Shown here: positions 44,273 to 52,650 of the stretch, in pieces | How positions within the stretch are numbered: the stretch's first letter is position 1 | Layout of the letters: each line of letters opens with the position of its first letter | NCBI RefSeq assembly: GCF_010092445.1 | Contig: NZ_CP048031.1 | Location: 1,550,001-1,614,000 of the forward strand | Source of the DNA: Shewanella sp. Arc9-LZ | GTDB taxonomy: Bacteria; Pseudomonadota; Gammaproteobacteria; Enterobacterales; Shewanellaceae | Direction: 5' to 3' | DNA length: 64,000 bases | Made by a program: the position numbers and the translations under genes | The notes under the pieces: model-generated | Database searches by the model: none | What the model saw: only the letters and a program-made list of their open reading frames with translations | What the model was told of the DNA's origin: nothing

Positions 44273-47017
44273 TTATGCTTCGCTTAGGTTATTGACCCTA
44301 CACTTTAGTGTTTGAGTTATTTTGTCTATGCACGCTTGTTTATCAACAATCCACAATCCGTAGCTTATGGGTAATACTTCAACGCCAGCCCGTTTAAATA
44401 ATTTGTAGGTTGTTAGCTCAAAAAAGTTAGCCCAAGGCCCAGGAAAACCAATAAGGTCAACCGCAAGGTATTTGTCTGCATAACGACACAATAGGTCTAT
44501 TTCGGTGCCGGCAATGGTATACCCAGGCCAAGTATCAATATTGTACTGTGTTAACGCCTCAATAAGCTCTTGCTGAAATGTGTCTATCTCTGAGGTCACG
44601 CTGTGTTTGGCATTAAAGGTTGTTATAGAAGTAACATATTGGCGTAACAGGTTGTGTTCTGGTAATAACGAGTCGTCCATAGACAAATATATCAACTGCT
44701 TTTGACGTGCCCTGGTAATGGTGACGTTAAACACATCCGCTTTATTTAAATAAGCAGCCGCACGTTTACTGTCGTTATCAATCGCAAACGAAATCAGCAT
44801 GATATCTCGCTCTTCGCCTTGAAACCCAAACGGCGTGGCTGCACGTATGCTGTGTTTAATGACATCTGTTTGAGGGATCTTCTGCTCAATCAATGTGGCG
44901 ATATATTCAGCCTGTGCGCTAAAAGGCGAGATAATCCCAATACTATGAGTGATGCCTGTTTGGACATCTTGTGTTATTTGATGTTGGATCTCTGCTAATA
45001 GACTTAGGGCTTCTTGCTGGTTAACGCCCGATGTATCACGAGTACCGGCGATACGATGAAGGTGCAAATGGCCTGAACTGGTGCAGGGTCGGTGTTGCAT
45101 GATTTTTAATTTAGATTGATAAAAAGACTGGTTACTAAAATGAATAAGCTCAGGCTTACTTCTAAAGTGTTCATCTAAAAAGGCCAACTCTTGCCCGCTA
45201 GCTAATGTTTTTAACGCTAAATCTAAGATGGAGTTATCTCGATAACTGATGGCTCCTGGGCTGTTTTCGGGCACATTATTTTTGGCAAGCAATTGAGTTT
45301 GTTTGCTTCTGGCTAAAAAGGAATAATGTTTTAATTGCTTCGTGTCGCCAACAATCAATACACGTTTTGCACGGTATAGCGCAGGTAAGCAACTGCTAAT
45401 GTTACATTGTGTTGCCTCGTCAATAATCACTAAATCAAACATTTCACGATTAAGTGGCAATACCCTGTGTAGGCTGTTTAAGCTTGCTAGCCAGATGGGA
45501 AATGCGGCAAATAATGTGGCGTATTCTATTTTTTCAAATAGCGCGAGTTGTTTACTGGACGTTCTACTGCGAATCGCTTGGTTAAAAGCCTGTAGCGATT
45601 TACGGTGCTGATTAACTAATGTGTTTAAGTTATTCTTTTTTAGTGCATTAAGATATTCAGCTGCCAGTGTTTCCCGCGTAACAGTGTGTTTATTAATGGT
45701 GTTTAACGCATCCCATTGATGATGCCATTGGTTTATTGACCCTTGGGTAAAAAACAAATAAACCCGTTTTAGCCATGTTGATTGTTGTGCTTGAAGTTTA
45801 TGTAGGTGCAAACCACGGCGAATAGACCTGCGACTGAACGCCAGGAAACGTTTTTCCAGTTTTATCAGTAATCGTTGCAGCTTATTCAGTTCGTCTTCAC
45901 ATGCTTGTGGGTTTTGGCTTAAGTCATCGCTAAAGTATCCTGCGAGTAAGTCGGCGGTATAGTCTTTTAATTGTTTTAAAAATGCTTTTTGTCCTGCGCG
46001 AATAGACACGTCGCCCAAGTTAAAATTACTCGCCAATTTATCTGCAATCACATCAAGGGCTACGTCATTATTTGCCACAATAAGCACCGACTCACCGCGC
46101 GCCATATGTTCGGCAGCAACAGCAGCAATGGTGTAGCTCTTGCCCGTTCCTGGCGGACCAGATACGCAGCCTAAATCGGCATTGGCAGAGATATGAATAA
46201 CTTTCTTTTGTGGCGTCGATAATAACCCCGGTAAAAAGTCATATTTAAGTGTTGGGGCTCTGAGTCTTACAGCACGTTTTTCAAACGTTTGGTTAAACAG
46301 TTTACAAATAGGAGCTGATTGTTCGTTAGCGCTAATGATACTTTCTAATTCGTGAAGTACACCGCGACTGCTCGATGACCTCTCGACAAAAAGTAGCATC
46401 GAAATAGGTAATAAGCGGGGTGTTTCTTGGGTTAATGCTTTTTTAATATCTTGGTGCCCAGCAAGCTTGGGATATTGCAATAACTCTAGTGAGTTTATGT
46501 CAATTTGATTACTGCTAAAGTATGAGGTCCAAAAAGATGGTGAATGTATATCTTCATTGATGAGATCTTCTGAAAGCTCATTATCTTCTGGTAGCAATTG
46601 TTGCAGCAGGGCTTCATTGATTTCAGTGTCTTCTGTTTGGGCTGAAAAATAGAAATTATTGTTTTGTTGTTCAATGGTGGCTTCATTAAACAGCAGCGGT
46701 GAGACAACCGTTTTGAGCTCACCTTTTATAGTGACTTTACCGACAAATAGATATCGTGCGTACAGCAGTATTCTTTCTCTTTGGTACATTGCCACTCGCT
46801 TAAGCATTGGCTCAGCAAATTCTTGCGGGATAGGAAAACGAGGTAAAAAACCTGTCCCTAGCTCATCTTGCCCTTCAAGAATGAGACGATCTTCTTGTTT
46901 AAACTTGTTCACATTCCAAAGATTGATGGAGGCGCTATCTTCCTTATAACAATCTTTGTAATAGGAAATAATCTGCTGATAACTCAATGGCACAATTCCA
47001 TTTATTGATGATCCCAA
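44273..47017 (-). CDS. SF1 (UPF1-like) helicase with C-terminal nuclease-like domain
   Basis: This 914-aa AAA/SF1 helicase has Walker A GPPGTGKS (287-294), a helical insert (about 360-520), Walker B DEATQ (533-537), GDTKQL (557-562), and the C-terminal helicase motifs FGFQGEERDIMLISFA and NVTITRARQK. Residues about 815-900 resemble a PD-(D/E)xK endonuclease of the kind fused to such helicases (TEIDLLCRYADKYLAVDLIG), but the ExK motif reads DLI, so the nuclease may be inactive. It overlaps the upstream DUF2310 gene by 16 bp. A role in nucleic-acid repair or defence is possible; the exact job is unknown. Confidence 0.85.
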   Translation of the reverse strand: MGSSINGIVPLSYQQIISYYKDCYKEDSASINLWNVNKFKQEDRLILEGQDELGTGFLPRFPIPQEFAEPMLKRVAMYQRERILLYARYLFVGKVTIKGELKTVVSPLLFNEATIEQQNNNFYFSAQTEDTEINEALLQQLLPEDNELSEDLINEDIHSPSFWTSYFSSNQIDINSLELLQYPKLAGHQDIKKALTQETPRLLPISMLLFVERSSSSRGVLHELESIISANEQSAPICKLFNQTFEKRAVRLRAPTLKYDFLPGLLSTPQKKVIHISANADLGCVSGPPGTGKSYTIAAVAAEHMARGESVLIVANNDVALDVIADKLASNFNLGDVSIRAGQKAFLKQLKDYTADLLAGYFSDDLSQNPQACEDELNKLQRLLIKLEKRFLAFSRRSIRRGLHLHKLQAQQSTWLKRVYLFFTQGSINQWHHQWDALNTINKHTVTRETLAAEYLNALKKNNLNTLVNQHRKSLQAFNQAIRSRTSSKQLALFEKIEYATLFAAFPIWLASLNSLHRVLPLNREMFDLVIIDEATQCNISSCLPALYRAKRVLIVGDTKQLKHYSFLARSKQTQLLAKNNVPENSPGAISYRDNSILDLALKTLASGQELAFLDEHFRSKPELIHFSNQSFYQSKLKIMQHRPCTSSGHLHLHRIAGTRDTSGVNQQEALSLLAEIQHQITQDVQTGITHSIGIISPFSAQAEYIATLIEQKIPQTDVIKHSIRAATPFGFQGEERDIMLISFAIDNDSKRAAAYLNKADVFNVTITRARQKQLIYLSMDDSLLPEHNLLRQYVTSITTFNAKHSVTSEIDTFQQELIEALTQYNIDTWPGYTIAGTEIDLLCRYADKYLAVDLIGFPGPWANFFELTTYKLFKRAGVEVLPISYGLWIVDKQACIDKITQTLKCRVNNLSEA

Positions 47018-47775
47018 GACAAATTAGACACAATACGGCAAGGCTCGCAGCGAAAATGAAACATGTCTAAAAGTGGCTCATCTAGCTTCCAATCTTTAGA
47101 TCCACAGCGTGGGCAGGGGCGAGCTAGCTCTGCTTGCAATGATTCGCCGCCCACACGGTATAAGTAATAATAGGTGGGGATATTAGTTAAATATTCTATC
47201 CGGCCACGTAAATCCCAACCGCGTCTAAATAAGTCACTGTCCGCTCGAGTGATCTCATCCAAAGCTGCATACTCTGCTTTAGTGGCTGCGGCCATTTGCA
47301 GTTCATCGCATGCTTGCCACTCTGTTTGCCATTTTATGATGCGTTTGTGATCGCCATTAAAAGTAGCAGGCAGTTGATAAAGAGGTATTGGTAACAGGTT
47401 ATCGCCATTACGCAGTGGCGAACACATGTGCACATAACTGGTATACAGCAGTTGCCATGAAGGCGTGTCGGTATTACTAGCTTCTGAATTAATGTCTTGG
47501 CCGATAAACTTTTCTCTAGGGGCCAATAGTTTGGCTGCGGTTAAGCCTGCTAAGGTCACTTTTACCCATGGGCTACTGTGACGGTTTGCTAAGCTGGTTT
47601 TTTCAGGTAGCAGCAGACGAACTCTAAATTCACCATCATTAAAGGCGACCGCAAATTCACGTCCTAAAATTTGTCCATTAGCTCGTAAGGCTTCAAGAAA
47701 AGCGTTAATGGCTTTCTCTACCGTCTCAATAGTCGTATCGGCAAAACATTCAAAGCGTAGTTCGGTGACAAACAT
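47002..47775 (-). CDS. DUF2310 zinc-ribbon nucleic-acid-binding-like protein
   Basis: This 257-aa protein ends in a zinc ribbon (CPRCGSKDWKL...FRCEPCRIVSNLSWDH). The N-terminal part (FVTELRFECFADTTIETVEKAINAFLEAL) and the GWDLRGRIEYLTNIPTYYYLYRVGG stretch fit DUF2310. It starts directly after the upstream stop (TAG then ATG) and overlaps the helicase by 16 bp, so the three genes form an operon. A nucleic-acid role is suggested by the zinc ribbon and the helicase partner, not shown. Confidence 0.9.
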   Translation of the reverse strand: MFVTELRFECFADTTIETVEKAINAFLEALRANGQILGREFAVAFNDGEFRVRLLLPEKTSLANRHSSPWVKVTLAGLTAAKLLAPREKFIGQDINSEASNTDTPSWQLLYTSYVHMCSPLRNGDNLLPIPLYQLPATFNGDHKRIIKWQTEWQACDELQMAAATKAEYAALDEITRADSDLFRRGWDLRGRIEYLTNIPTYYYLYRVGGESLQAELARPCPRCGSKDWKLDEPLLDMFHFRCEPCRIVSNLSWDHQ

Positions 47776-48141
47776 CTATTGGTCAGCCTTATTATTGATT
47801 ATGTTGCTTTGAGCCATATTATTTTGTAATTGGTTTTCTAACTCAGTAACTCGTTGGGTTAGCTGACTAATATGTTGTTGTAGGGTCATAACCTGTTGAA
47901 TCACTTGAGTAAGATCGGGTTGATCATGTGATGGGACATCGGCTATTGATGGAATGTCTGCTAATTCCGGTAAATGTTGCCACTCAGATTTAGGCAGCGC
48001 CTTAAATTGTTGTAAACCTTGGATAAGGGTAGGCATCGGAATGCTATTGCCTAAACGACTTTTTATCAGGGCCAAGCTGGGCGTATGCCCATTGTTAGCA
48101 ATTGATTTTGCTGCGGCAAGTACTTGTTCAATTGGACTCAT
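47776..48141 (-). CDS. Small DNA-binding-like protein with coiled coil
   Basis: This 121-aa protein has an N-terminal winged-helix-like segment resembling KfrA-type plasmid/DNA-binding domains (VLAAAKSIANNGHTPSLALIKSRLGNSIPMPTLIQGLQQFK), a Pro/Asp linker, and a C-terminal coiled coil (VIQQVMTLQQHISQLTQRVTELENQL) likely for dimerisation. It is the first gene of the DUF2310-helicase operon, so it may target or regulate that system. Function not established. Confidence 0.7.
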   Translation of the reverse strand: MSPIEQVLAAAKSIANNGHTPSLALIKSRLGNSIPMPTLIQGLQQFKALPKSEWQHLPELADIPSIADVPSHDQPDLTQVIQQVMTLQQHISQLTQRVTELENQLQNNMAQSNIINNKADQ

Positions 48142-48301
48142 TGTTGGTTTAATTCCTTAATTCCATATAGTGAGATTAACTAATTTCTTGTTGAGTTAAA
48201 ACATAAAGCTATATAAATCAGTATATTATTTTATGGCACGATTTTGGCTTAAAGGATCTGTAAATACAATGCGGATTTTATTTTAACAAAAAGGATGCAA
48301 C

Positions 48302-48685
48302 ATGAAATTAAAACTTATCGCAGCGGCATTAATTGGCGCTACATCACTAGGATTAAGTGGTTGTGTTATTAGTGTCGGAGACCATGAATCGGGTAAAAGT
48401 GCTGATTATTGGCAAGTGCAACAAGATAAAAATCGTGATCTGTTGAGCAAATTGTCTATGGGAATGAGCAGTGATCAAGTCACAACCTTAATGGGAACGG
48501 CTGATTTTAGTGAAGCTTATACCAAGTCGGCTCAAAATAATGCAGAGCAATCCATCAAAGTGTTGTTTTATCGTACCCAATGGGCAGAAGGCGATGGTAA
48601 AACAACCAAAGATGAATGCACGCCAATTGTGTTCAAAGATGACGTTTTAGTGGGCTGGGGTGATACCGCCTACAGACAGCACTAA
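48302..48685 (+). CDS. DUF3192 lipoprotein
   Basis: This 127-aa lipoprotein has a lipobox LSGC (Cys21) and a SmpA/OmlA-like fold suggested by LSKLSMGMSSDQVTTLMG and VLFYRTQW. The DUF3192 pattern (DECTPIVFKDDVLVGWGD) is clear. A ribosome-binding AAAAGGA precedes the ATG. The function of the family is unknown; likely outer-membrane periplasmic side. Confidence 0.9.
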   Translation: MKLKLIAAALIGATSLGLSGCVISVGDHESGKSADYWQVQQDKNRDLLSKLSMGMSSDQVTTLMGTADFSEAYTKSAQNNAEQSIKVLFYRTQWAEGDGKTTKDECTPIVFKDDVLVGWGDTAYRQH

Positions 48686-48719
48686 TTGCCGAGTGAGGTT
48701 ATCCGACATTAAGTGTTAA

Positions 48720-48956
48720 TTACAATTTAGCTCGCATCATCACGTCCAATTGGTCAATCACTTCTGACCATTGGGCGTCTTGTAATAATGCCTCTTTTAA
48801 AAATGCTTTTTGACCTGAATTCCAGCAATCGGCATCAGTAATTAATGTGTGTTTATCCAGTTTGTTTTGGATAACAAAGTCGTCGATTCCCTCTTGATCG
48901 TGAGGCAAACCTAATTGCTTAAATAAGTGACTTAAATCATTTGATGTAGTGTCCAT
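48720..48956 (-). CDS. DUF2789 protein
   Basis: This protein of about 78 residues shows the DUF2789 pattern (LSHLFKQLGLPHDQEGIDDFV, DADCWNSGQKAFLKEALLQDAQWSEVIDQLD). Of two ATGs, 48956 has AAGGAA at proper spacing and 48965 does not. It stands alone and convergent to DUF3192. Function unknown. Confidence 0.88.
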   Translation of the reverse strand: MDTTSNDLSHLFKQLGLPHDQEGIDDFVIQNKLDKHTLITDADCWNSGQKAFLKEALLQDAQWSEVIDQLDVMMRAKL

Positions 48957-49129
48957 TTGGCGCATTCCTTATGATGGTTAGATAAACAATTTTAGTATCC
49001 GTCTTGATGAGATAAATTGCAAACAACTGACACTCACAATCGCTAACAGGCAAAATGGGTAAACAAAACTTGTACAATGTTTCAAACTTGTTAAGTTAAG
49101 TTTAGCGAGTTAACCAACAAGGAATAATA

Positions 49130-49759
49130 ATGGACAATAACACCTTGGAAACTTTACGTGCAGTATATTTGACGGCAGAAGACTTACGAGTCGCAGCTTC
49201 TATTCTTTATAACGCTTATCATGATGATCCCTATTTTATCGAGGTACTTGGGCAAGATGACAATCAACAATACGAACAGAAACTTCGCGCGGCGATTCGT
49301 GAAGAGTTAAATGAACTGTGGCAACAAGAACAACCTTTAATTGGCTTATTTGACGGTGACCGTTTAATTGGAGTTGCCTGTGTGATTACGCAACAAGTAC
49401 CTTTGGGTGAGGGGCGTTATTGGCATTGGCGTTTTAAAATGATGTTGGGTACAGGATGGAAATCAACTCAAGGGTTAATGCAAAAAGAGACCTGCATTTT
49501 AGAACATCTTCCTTCGCAAAAATGCGGGGTTTTGCAATTTATTGCCTTATCCCCCAATGAGCAGCAAAAAGGTTATGGTGCCAAGTTAATTCAAGCGGTA
49601 TTGAGTTGGTGTGATGAGCAACCTGGGCTTGATGGCATTGGGGTATTTGTGAGTAACTCTTCGCACCATCAAGCATTCGTGAAACAAGAATTTGTCAGCA
49701 TTGCCACTGTGAGTATTGGCAATATTGAAGGTGAAATATTGTTTTACAGTAAGGCATAG
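49130..49759 (+). CDS. GNAT-family N-acetyltransferase
   Basis: This 209-aa protein has a GNAT fold with the acetyl-CoA loop QQKGYGAKLIQAVL (about 143-156) after the beta strand VLQFIALSPNE. The N-terminal part (EDLRVAASILYNAYHDDPYF) is that of the small-molecule subgroup. AAGGAATAATA precedes the ATG. The substrate is unknown. Confidence 0.88.
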   Translation: MDNNTLETLRAVYLTAEDLRVAASILYNAYHDDPYFIEVLGQDDNQQYEQKLRAAIREELNELWQQEQPLIGLFDGDRLIGVACVITQQVPLGEGRYWHWRFKMMLGTGWKSTQGLMQKETCILEHLPSQKCGVLQFIALSPNEQQKGYGAKLIQAVLSWCDEQPGLDGIGVFVSNSSHHQAFVKQEFVSIATVSIGNIEGEILFYSKA

Positions 49760-49828
49760 TGTCTAAAATGAAAATAATCTAATACTAACAGAGCATACCA
49801 TTAGCGAGTTGTTAATAAGGAGTGAGTA

Positions 49829-50137
49829 ATGGAACCTAAGCGTTATTCTTCATTTGCAGAGTTTTATCCATTTTATCTGTCGCAACATCAAGATCCCGTT
49901 TGTCGAAGACTGCATTACATTGGCAGTAGCATTATTTTAGTGATCATTATTAACACTTTGATTAACCAACATTGGTGGCAGTTATTGTGGTTGCCGGTAG
50001 TCGGTTATGGTTTTGCATGGTTAGGGCATTTTATATTTGAAAAAAATCGCCCCGCAACATTCACTTATCCGCTATACAGCTTATGGGCAGATTGGGTCAT
50101 GTTTGGTCAAATGATAAGGCGTTTATGGCGCAAATAA
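49829..50137 (+). CDS. Mpo1-like (DUF962) membrane protein
   Basis: This 102-aa inner-membrane protein has two or more hydrophobic segments (about 33-48 and 52-70) and DUF962 signature residues: SFAEFYPFYLSQHQDPVCRRLHYIG and WLGHFIFEKNRPATF. The yeast relative Mpo1 is an Fe2+-dependent dioxygenase of 2-hydroxy fatty acids; activity in bacteria is unproven. An AAGGAG ribosome-binding site is 7 bp before the ATG. It lies 69 bp after the GNAT gene and may be co-transcribed. Confidence 0.88.
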   Translation: MEPKRYSSFAEFYPFYLSQHQDPVCRRLHYIGSSIILVIIINTLINQHWWQLLWLPVVGYGFAWLGHFIFEKNRPATFTYPLYSLWADWVMFGQMIRRLWRK

Positions 50138-50166
50138 CCCTGGAAGTATTAACTTGCTCACGCTTT

Positions 50167-50184
50167 TGTAAGCAATATCCTACA
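50167..50184 (+). promoter_or_regulatory. GacA/UvrY-type upstream activating box for csrB
   Basis: TGTAAG-N6-CCTACA matches the GacA box TGTAAGN6CTTACA with one mismatch. It is centred about 180 bp upstream of the predicted CsrB start, the usual distance for GacA-controlled regulatory RNAs. UvrY, which would bind it, is encoded 1.8 kb downstream. Confidence 0.75.
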
Positions 50185-50342
50185 AGTGTGTAAGGGATCT
50201 TATCTAAAGTTGTCAGTGTTTAACGTTATAAATTATTGTTAATCTTTTAAAATCAGGTAATTACATTTTTCTAACGATTTACTGACATGTGGGATGTGTA
50301 TTTAAATGGAGTTGAGTGACTTTTATCGGCGTTTATTTTGGC

Positions 50343-50348
50343 TAGAAT
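50343..50348 (+). promoter_or_regulatory. Probable -10 box of csrB
   Basis: TAGAAT is a good sigma-70 -10 hexamer, without a clear -35, as expected for an activator-dependent promoter. It predicts a start near 50355, just before the first GGA motif. Confidence 0.5.
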
Positions 50349-50354
50349 GTAGTT

Positions 50355-50780
50355 ATCGAAGGCGGGTCATCAGTTGGTTTTCTTAGGATGAGAAATAAGA
50401 CTAATGATGCTTAAGAATATTAAGGATGATACTAGGACACGCTCACGGATTAGGGCATAAGCTCGGCAAATGGATAGCCGAATCAAGGATGGGTGAAGAC
50501 AGTAAATAGTCGACACAAGGAAAAAAAGGATAGGGCTGCAGGATGCAGCTGGGATAATTCAACGGATTGAATAGATTTACCGCTCAGTCAACGGATAGGC
50601 TGTTCAACGGAATGAAACTCATGCGTTTGTTTGTGTTACACAAATAGACAAGGAAATGAGAACAGGGAAAAGGACTGCAGGAAGCATGTTTACATGGATG
50701 GTGCAGGGAGCAAATTTCAGCCGGATTGCTGACAAAAGTGTTAACGGGCACAACCTTATAACTTAAGGTTGTGCCTTTTT
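50355..50780 (+). ncRNA. csrB: CsrB-family regulatory RNA
   Basis: This stretch of about 425 nt has no ORF but about eighteen GGA motifs, many as AGGA, AAGGA, CGGA or ACGGA in short-hairpin contexts, the pattern of CsrB/RsmZ RNAs that sequester the translational regulator CsrA. It ends in a strong terminator: GGCACAACCTT, a 7-base loop, AAGGTTGTGCC, then T5 (50747-50780). The upstream GacA-type box and the nearby uvrY gene support the assignment. The 5' end is estimated from the -10 box. Confidence 0.88.
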
Positions 50781-51291
50781 GCTTTCTGGCGGAAATTATC
50801 CAGCCTTAGAATAATGTATTGGTTACGATGATGTATGCTTCGTTACCCTTAAAGCACAGTGCTTAAAGTTATGCAGATGCCAATTTATGATCATTTTTCT
50901 GTTTAGTTAGCATTAATGGTGAATATATATAGACCGTTTAAATCTTTGCAAACCTAGCCTTTATTATCTACATTTCATAATCAATCCAAAAGTATACAAA
51001 AATAAATTTCCCTATATTATTGTTTGTAAAGTAATAATTGTTAAATCTAATGATGTTCTTTTGGATATTCTTTTAGATGTTCTTATATTGCTAAGGATGT
51101 AACTACTCTATGAACAGTGAAATTGATATTAATCGGTTAATTGTTCGGTAAATAGTGAGTAAATTGTGTGACAATAGCCTCATTTTTTTCAGTCTTAACA
51201 CTGCTCTGATGTATGCTTTGTATTTCGTTCTGCATGTTGTTGCTTAATGGTTTATTCATCTGTGCGTGTCGCTTGAAGAGGGATTTATTTG
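50781..51291. other. AT-rich intergenic stretch after csrB
   Basis: I see no gene, repeat or clear regulatory site in these roughly 510 bp apart from the probable promoter of yjbQ. A good AAGAGGGA ribosome-binding site precedes the yjbQ ATG. Confidence 0.4.
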
Positions 51292-51711
51292 ATGTGGTTA
51301 CAACGAGAGATGACACTTAACTCTAAAAGACGAGGATTTCATTTAATTACTGATGAAGTGATAGCACGGCTGCCAGAGCTAGGAGGTATCAATGTTGGCT
51401 TATTGCATGTGTTTATTCAGCATACTTCAGCATCGCTGGCGATAAACGAAAATGCTGATCCTACTGTTCGTGGCGATTTGGAACGGCATTTTAATGTACT
51501 CGCACCAGAAGGTGCGCCATACTTCCAGCATACTTATGAAGGTGCCGATGATATGCCTGCGCATATCAAGTCGACCCTGATTGGTTCTAGTCAGTCAATT
51601 CCGATTACCCATGGGCGTTTGAACTTGGGTATTTGGCAAGGTTTATATTTATGTGAGCATCGGGACCATGCTTCGGCGCGCACAATTATTATCACCTTGC
51701 AGGGTGAATGA
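51292..51711 (+). CDS. yjbQ: YjbQ/UPF0047 family protein (thiamine-phosphate-synthase-like)
   Basis: This 139-aa cytoplasmic protein has the UPF0047 signature (GLLHVFIQHTSASLAINENADPTVRGDLERHF, GRLNLGIWQGLYLCEHRDH). YjbQ of E. coli has weak thiamine-phosphate synthase activity. I use ATG 51292, after AAGAGGGA; the in-frame TTG just before it is less likely. Confidence 0.93.
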   Translation: MWLQREMTLNSKRRGFHLITDEVIARLPELGGINVGLLHVFIQHTSASLAINENADPTVRGDLERHFNVLAPEGAPYFQHTYEGADDMPAHIKSTLIGSSQSIPITHGRLNLGIWQGLYLCEHRDHASARTIIITLQGE

Positions 51712-51961
51712 TTTAAAAAGGTTAAATTGCAATACTAAGGTAACAAAATTGCCTATTTTACATTCATTTCTCACGTTAATAATTGACTTTGCTTGTGTCA
51801 GTAAATGTAAAGATGCTAAATTCAAGCAGATAAATGAGATGTGTAAAATATGCAATGTTACTGGTGTTTTTTTACGATAAGATTTTACATATAAATGTTT
51901 TATATATAAAAACGGCCCTAAAATTCAAAAATGAATTACGCATAATAATAGGTGGGTTTAC

Positions 51962-52606
51962 GTGATATCTGTATATTTGGTTGACGACCATGAACTCGTG
52001 AGAACGGGTATTCGTCGCATTTTGGAAGATGAACGCGGTATTAAAGTCATCGGTGAAGCACCTGATGGAGAAACAGCCGTACAGTGGTCTCGACAAAATG
52101 AAGCGGATGTCATTTTAATGGACATGAATATGCCTGGTATGGGGGGATTAGAAGCCACCCGTAAGATTTTACGCTATCAGCCAGACGCTAAAATTATTGT
52201 GTTAACCGTACAAACAGAAGACCCTTTTCCGACCAAAGTGATGCAGGCTGGTGCTTCTGGCTACTTGACTAAAGGTTCCACATCGCCAGAAGTATTGCGT
52301 GCCATTACTCAAGTGGCTCGTGGTCAACGTTATCTGTCACCAGAAATTGCCCAGCAAATGGCACTAAGCCAATTCAACCACTCTGACGAGAATCCATTTA
52401 GCAGTTTGTCTGAGCGAGAATTGCAAATTATGATGATGATAACCAATGGTGAAAAGGTTAATGATATTTCTGAAAAATTAAATTTAAGCCCTAAAACTGT
52501 CAATAGCTATCGTTATCGACTATTTGCCAAACTGGGGATCGGCGGTGACGTTGAGTTGACCCGTTTAGCTATCCGTTACAAAATGCTCGATACAGGTTCA
52601 TTCTAG
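51962..52606 (+). CDS. uvrY: Response regulator UvrY (GacA)
   Basis: UvrY is the NarL/FixJ-type response regulator of the BarA/UvrY (GacS/GacA) two-component system and activates csrB/csrC. The 214-aa protein has receiver residues Asp8-Asp9, the phosphorylation site Asp54 (ILMDMNMPG) and a LuxR-type HTH (about 150-205; LSERELQIMMMITNGEKVNDISEKL). The start is GTG at 51962. Gene order uvrY-uvrC-pgsA is conserved in Gammaproteobacteria. Its target csrB lies 1.2 kb upstream here. Confidence 0.96.
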   Translation: MISVYLVDDHELVRTGIRRILEDERGIKVIGEAPDGETAVQWSRQNEADVILMDMNMPGMGGLEATRKILRYQPDAKIIVLTVQTEDPFPTKVMQAGASGYLTKGSTSPEVLRAITQVARGQRYLSPEIAQQMALSQFNHSDENPFSSLSERELQIMMMITNGEKVNDISEKLNLSPKTVNSYRYRLFAKLGIGGDVELTRLAIRYKMLDTGSF

Positions 52607-52650
52607 TCAGGAATAATGTATTCCTCGCAACGCATTAAGTAGCTTTAATC

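Noticed and set aside
44273..48141. A confirmed anti-phage defence island
   Set aside because: Only one helicase operon among conserved housekeeping genes; no toxin, methylase or other defence gene nearby. Kept as a low-key finding only.
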